From: an uncultured Gemmatimonadota bacterium
Lineage (GTDB): Bacteria; Gemmatimonadota; Gemmatimonadetes; Longimicrobiales; Gaopeijiaceae
NCBI GenBank assembly: GCA_938030915.1
Contig: CALHIO010000225.1
Span: forward strand, 1 to 6,978
DNA length: 6,978 nt
Direction: 5' to 3'
A program made the translations under genes and the position numbers. Under the pieces are notes generated by a model. That model was not told the origin of the DNA and made no database searches. It worked only from the letters and a program-made list of their open reading frames with translations. Shown piece by piece: positions 5,646 to 6,978 of the stretch (the stretch's first letter is position 1; each line of letters starts with the position of its first letter).

Positions 5646-6978
5646 ATGACGACGGACAGGCATCTGGCGGGAGCGATGCTCCTCGTGGTGGCCTCTGTGA
5701 CGCTCGTCACCCCGTCTGAGGGTCAGACACCGACGATGCCCAGCACCCAGCGCTACGGCTCGGGGCTGCTCGACATCCCCGTCTCGAGTGTACGTCCGCA
5801 CCTCGCGGTGACGACGACCTTCTCCGGCTTCTGGACGTCGCTCGGACGCCGGATCGAGGTGGATGAGGCCGGCCAGCCCGCGGGCTTCGGTCCGGGCCGG
5901 AGTGACTTCTTCGGGGACATCTCCACGTCCGTGGGGCTCTTTGATCGAGCGGAGGTCGGCGTGGCCATACAGTCGCTCAACGACGCGACCGAGGGCGGCG
6001 ACATCTGGGGGCTCTTCGGTCGCGTCCGACTTTGGGAGCCGATCGATCAGGGACTCGGTTTCGCGGTCGGAGGACGGTACCTGACATCCCCGAGCTTCGG
6101 AGGGCCGGGCTTCAGCGGAGGCACGGAATACGCGCCAGGGCGGCTCGGCTTCCCGGATGAGCGGCTCCGGGCGACGTACACCGGCGGCGAGCGCCTCGAC
6201 ACGAATTTGAGCCTCTACAGTGTGGCGACCGCCTACCTTCGCGGCTACGACGGCGGCTTCCTGCCCGAGAACGACCTGACCTTCACCCTCGGGTATGGAG
6301 GTGGAATGTTCGGCGGTGGCGGCGGGCTGGACTTCTACGCCCCCGGCACCAACAACGGCTGGTTCTTCGGGACCGCGGTACACATGTCGGCGGGAGAGCG
6401 GTCTCAGGTGACCGTGATGGCTGAGCACAACGGGTTCGATATCAACCTCGGGGCCCAGGTCGACTGGAACGGCCTTCGCGTCGGAGTCCAGGGGCTCGCG
6501 CTGAACCACGATTGGCCAATAGACGGCCAATTTTCCGAGTACCAGAAGCCGAAGTTCGGGTTCACACTATCGGCGGCGATCTGCCCGCTCGAACCCGGCT
6601 TCCGCTGCCGGCCCCGGATGATGAGGCGGACCGAACCCGACACCATCTACATCCCGCCTCCACCGCCGGATACGATTCGGGTCGGCGACCCGGATGCCTC
6701 GGTCACGGTCGTGTCCGGCGAGCCGGGCTCGATGTGCCTCGCGACCGGGCAGACCGTGTCCATCGAGGTCACGGCTGCGGGTGACACGCTGGTCGGGACG
6801 CCGCCCGTGCCGATCCGATCTCTGCGTCCGGCGATGACATTCGCGGGGAGCTACGGGGGATCGGCGTTCTGGTACCTAGACGACGAGGTCGTCGTGTTCG
6901 AGGGAGGCGATTTCGGGAAGTCCGAGGACACCTTCCCGATCGACTGCAGTCAGATCCTTCGAGTCGGCGTGTACCGGG
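5646..6978 (+). CDS. Secreted, probable outer-membrane beta-barrel protein with C-terminal domain (3' end missing)
   Basis: The frame from ATG 5646 stays open to the right edge, giving at least 444 residues with no stop. Residues 1-26 look like a signal peptide (hydrophobic core 8-22, cut near SEG/QT). Residues about 50-312 are rich in alternating aromatic, glycine and polar residues with repeated short strands (for example 'AVGGRYLTSPSF', 'DLTFTLGYGGGMF', 'VTVMAEHNGFDINLGAQVDW'), as in an outer-membrane barrel. A glycine-rich turn lies at 217-227. A proline linker (PPPPP, 337-341, flanked by DTIYI and DTIRV) leads to a separate domain from about 350 to the edge. It contains Cys364 and Cys434, which could pair outside the cytoplasm, and a 'CLATGQTVSIEVTAAGDTLVG' stretch. 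I associate this domain type with Gemmatimonadota envelope proteins, from memory only. The substrate and function are unknown. The gene starts 25 bases after ccmD and may share its transcript, but it is not a known Ccm component. Confidence 0.8.
   Translation, partial: MTTDRHLAGAMLLVVASVTLVTPSEGQTPTMPSTQRYGSGLLDIPVSSVRPHLAVTTTFSGFWTSLGRRIEVDEAGQPAGFGPGRSDFFGDISTSVGLFDRAEVGVAIQSLNDATEGGDIWGLFGRVRLWEPIDQGLGFAVGGRYLTSPSFGGPGFSGGTEYAPGRLGFPDERLRATYTGGERLDTNLSLYSVATAYLRGYDGGFLPENDLTFTLGYGGGMFGGGGGLDFYAPGTNNGWFFGTAVHMSAGERSQVTVMAEHNGFDINLGAQVDWNGLRVGVQGLALNHDWPIDGQFSEYQKPKFGFTLSAAICPLEPGFRCRPRMMRRTEPDTIYIPPPPPDTIRVGDPDASVTVVSGEPGSMCLATGQTVSIEVTAAGDTLVGTPPVPIRSLRPAMTFAGSYGGSAFWYLDDEVVVFEGGDFGKSEDTFPIDCSQILRVGVYR
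6511..6534 (+). other. Hairpin with T-run inside the barrel gene
   Basis: ATTGGCC (6511-6517) and GGCCAAT (6525-6531) form a perfect 7-base stem with a 7-base loop (AATAGAC) followed by a short T-run (TTTT, 6531-6534). It is AT-rich for this region and looks like a weak terminator, but it lies inside an open reading frame (residues about 289-297, DWPIDGQFS), so it is probably just coding sequence. Confidence 0.25.

Noticed and set aside
4538..5710. Long minus-strand open frame (390 codons) opposite ccmC and ccmD
   Set aside because: It is antisense to well-identified ccmB end, ccmC and ccmD; its translation is rich in Arg, Glu, Asp and His without domain pattern, as expected from a GC-rich shadow frame.
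5394..6530. Long minus-strand open frame (378 codons) opposite ccmD and the barrel gene
   Set aside because: The plus-strand frame has a signal peptide, strong ribosome binding site and barrel pattern; the antisense translation is Arg/Glu-rich and featureless.

Overview
The window is a compact, plus-strand gene block from a high-GC bacterium. It is dominated by a cytochrome c maturation (Ccm, System I) operon. Sequence alone does not settle the taxon. The high GC, the split of Ccm functions, and an outer-membrane-type protein with a C-terminal domain that I associate with Gemmatimonadota proteins make Gemmatimonadota or a close relative my best guess (inference, moderate to low confidence).

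Layout: 1-180 is the C-terminal end of an FGGY carbohydrate kinase, most like glycerol kinase. A 97-base gap (181-277) holds a possible weak promoter and a good ribosome binding site. Then come, all on the plus strand and almost without gaps: ccmE (278-709), ccmF (706-2766), a small membrane protein with a CcmI-like N-terminal part and a C-terminal zinc ribbon (2786-3217), ccmA (3214-4002), ccmB (3999-4679), ccmC (4679-5368) and a CcmD-family protein (5381-5620). After 25 bases a secreted, probably outer-membrane beta-barrel protein begins at 5646 and runs off the right edge.

How the genes work together: CcmA and CcmB form the ABC ATPase and membrane core that, with CcmC and CcmD, loads heme onto the periplasmic chaperone CcmE and releases it. 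CcmF takes heme from CcmE and attaches it to apocytochrome c outside the cytoplasmic membrane. Gene order is E-F-(I/Zn)-A-B-C-D, a permutation of the enterobacterial ABCDEFGH order. Four junctions overlap by 1 or 4 bases, which suggests translational coupling.

The most notable point is that CcmE carries Cys in a CxxxY motif where classical CcmE has the heme-binding His (HxxxY), and that no CcmH (LRCxxC) or CcmG gene is present in the block. This fits the variant known as System I*, described from archaea and some bacteria, in which a Cys-type CcmE goes with absence of CcmH. A zinc-ribbon protein occupies the place between ccmF and ccmA. No mobile elements, CRISPR arrays, tRNA or rRNA genes were seen.
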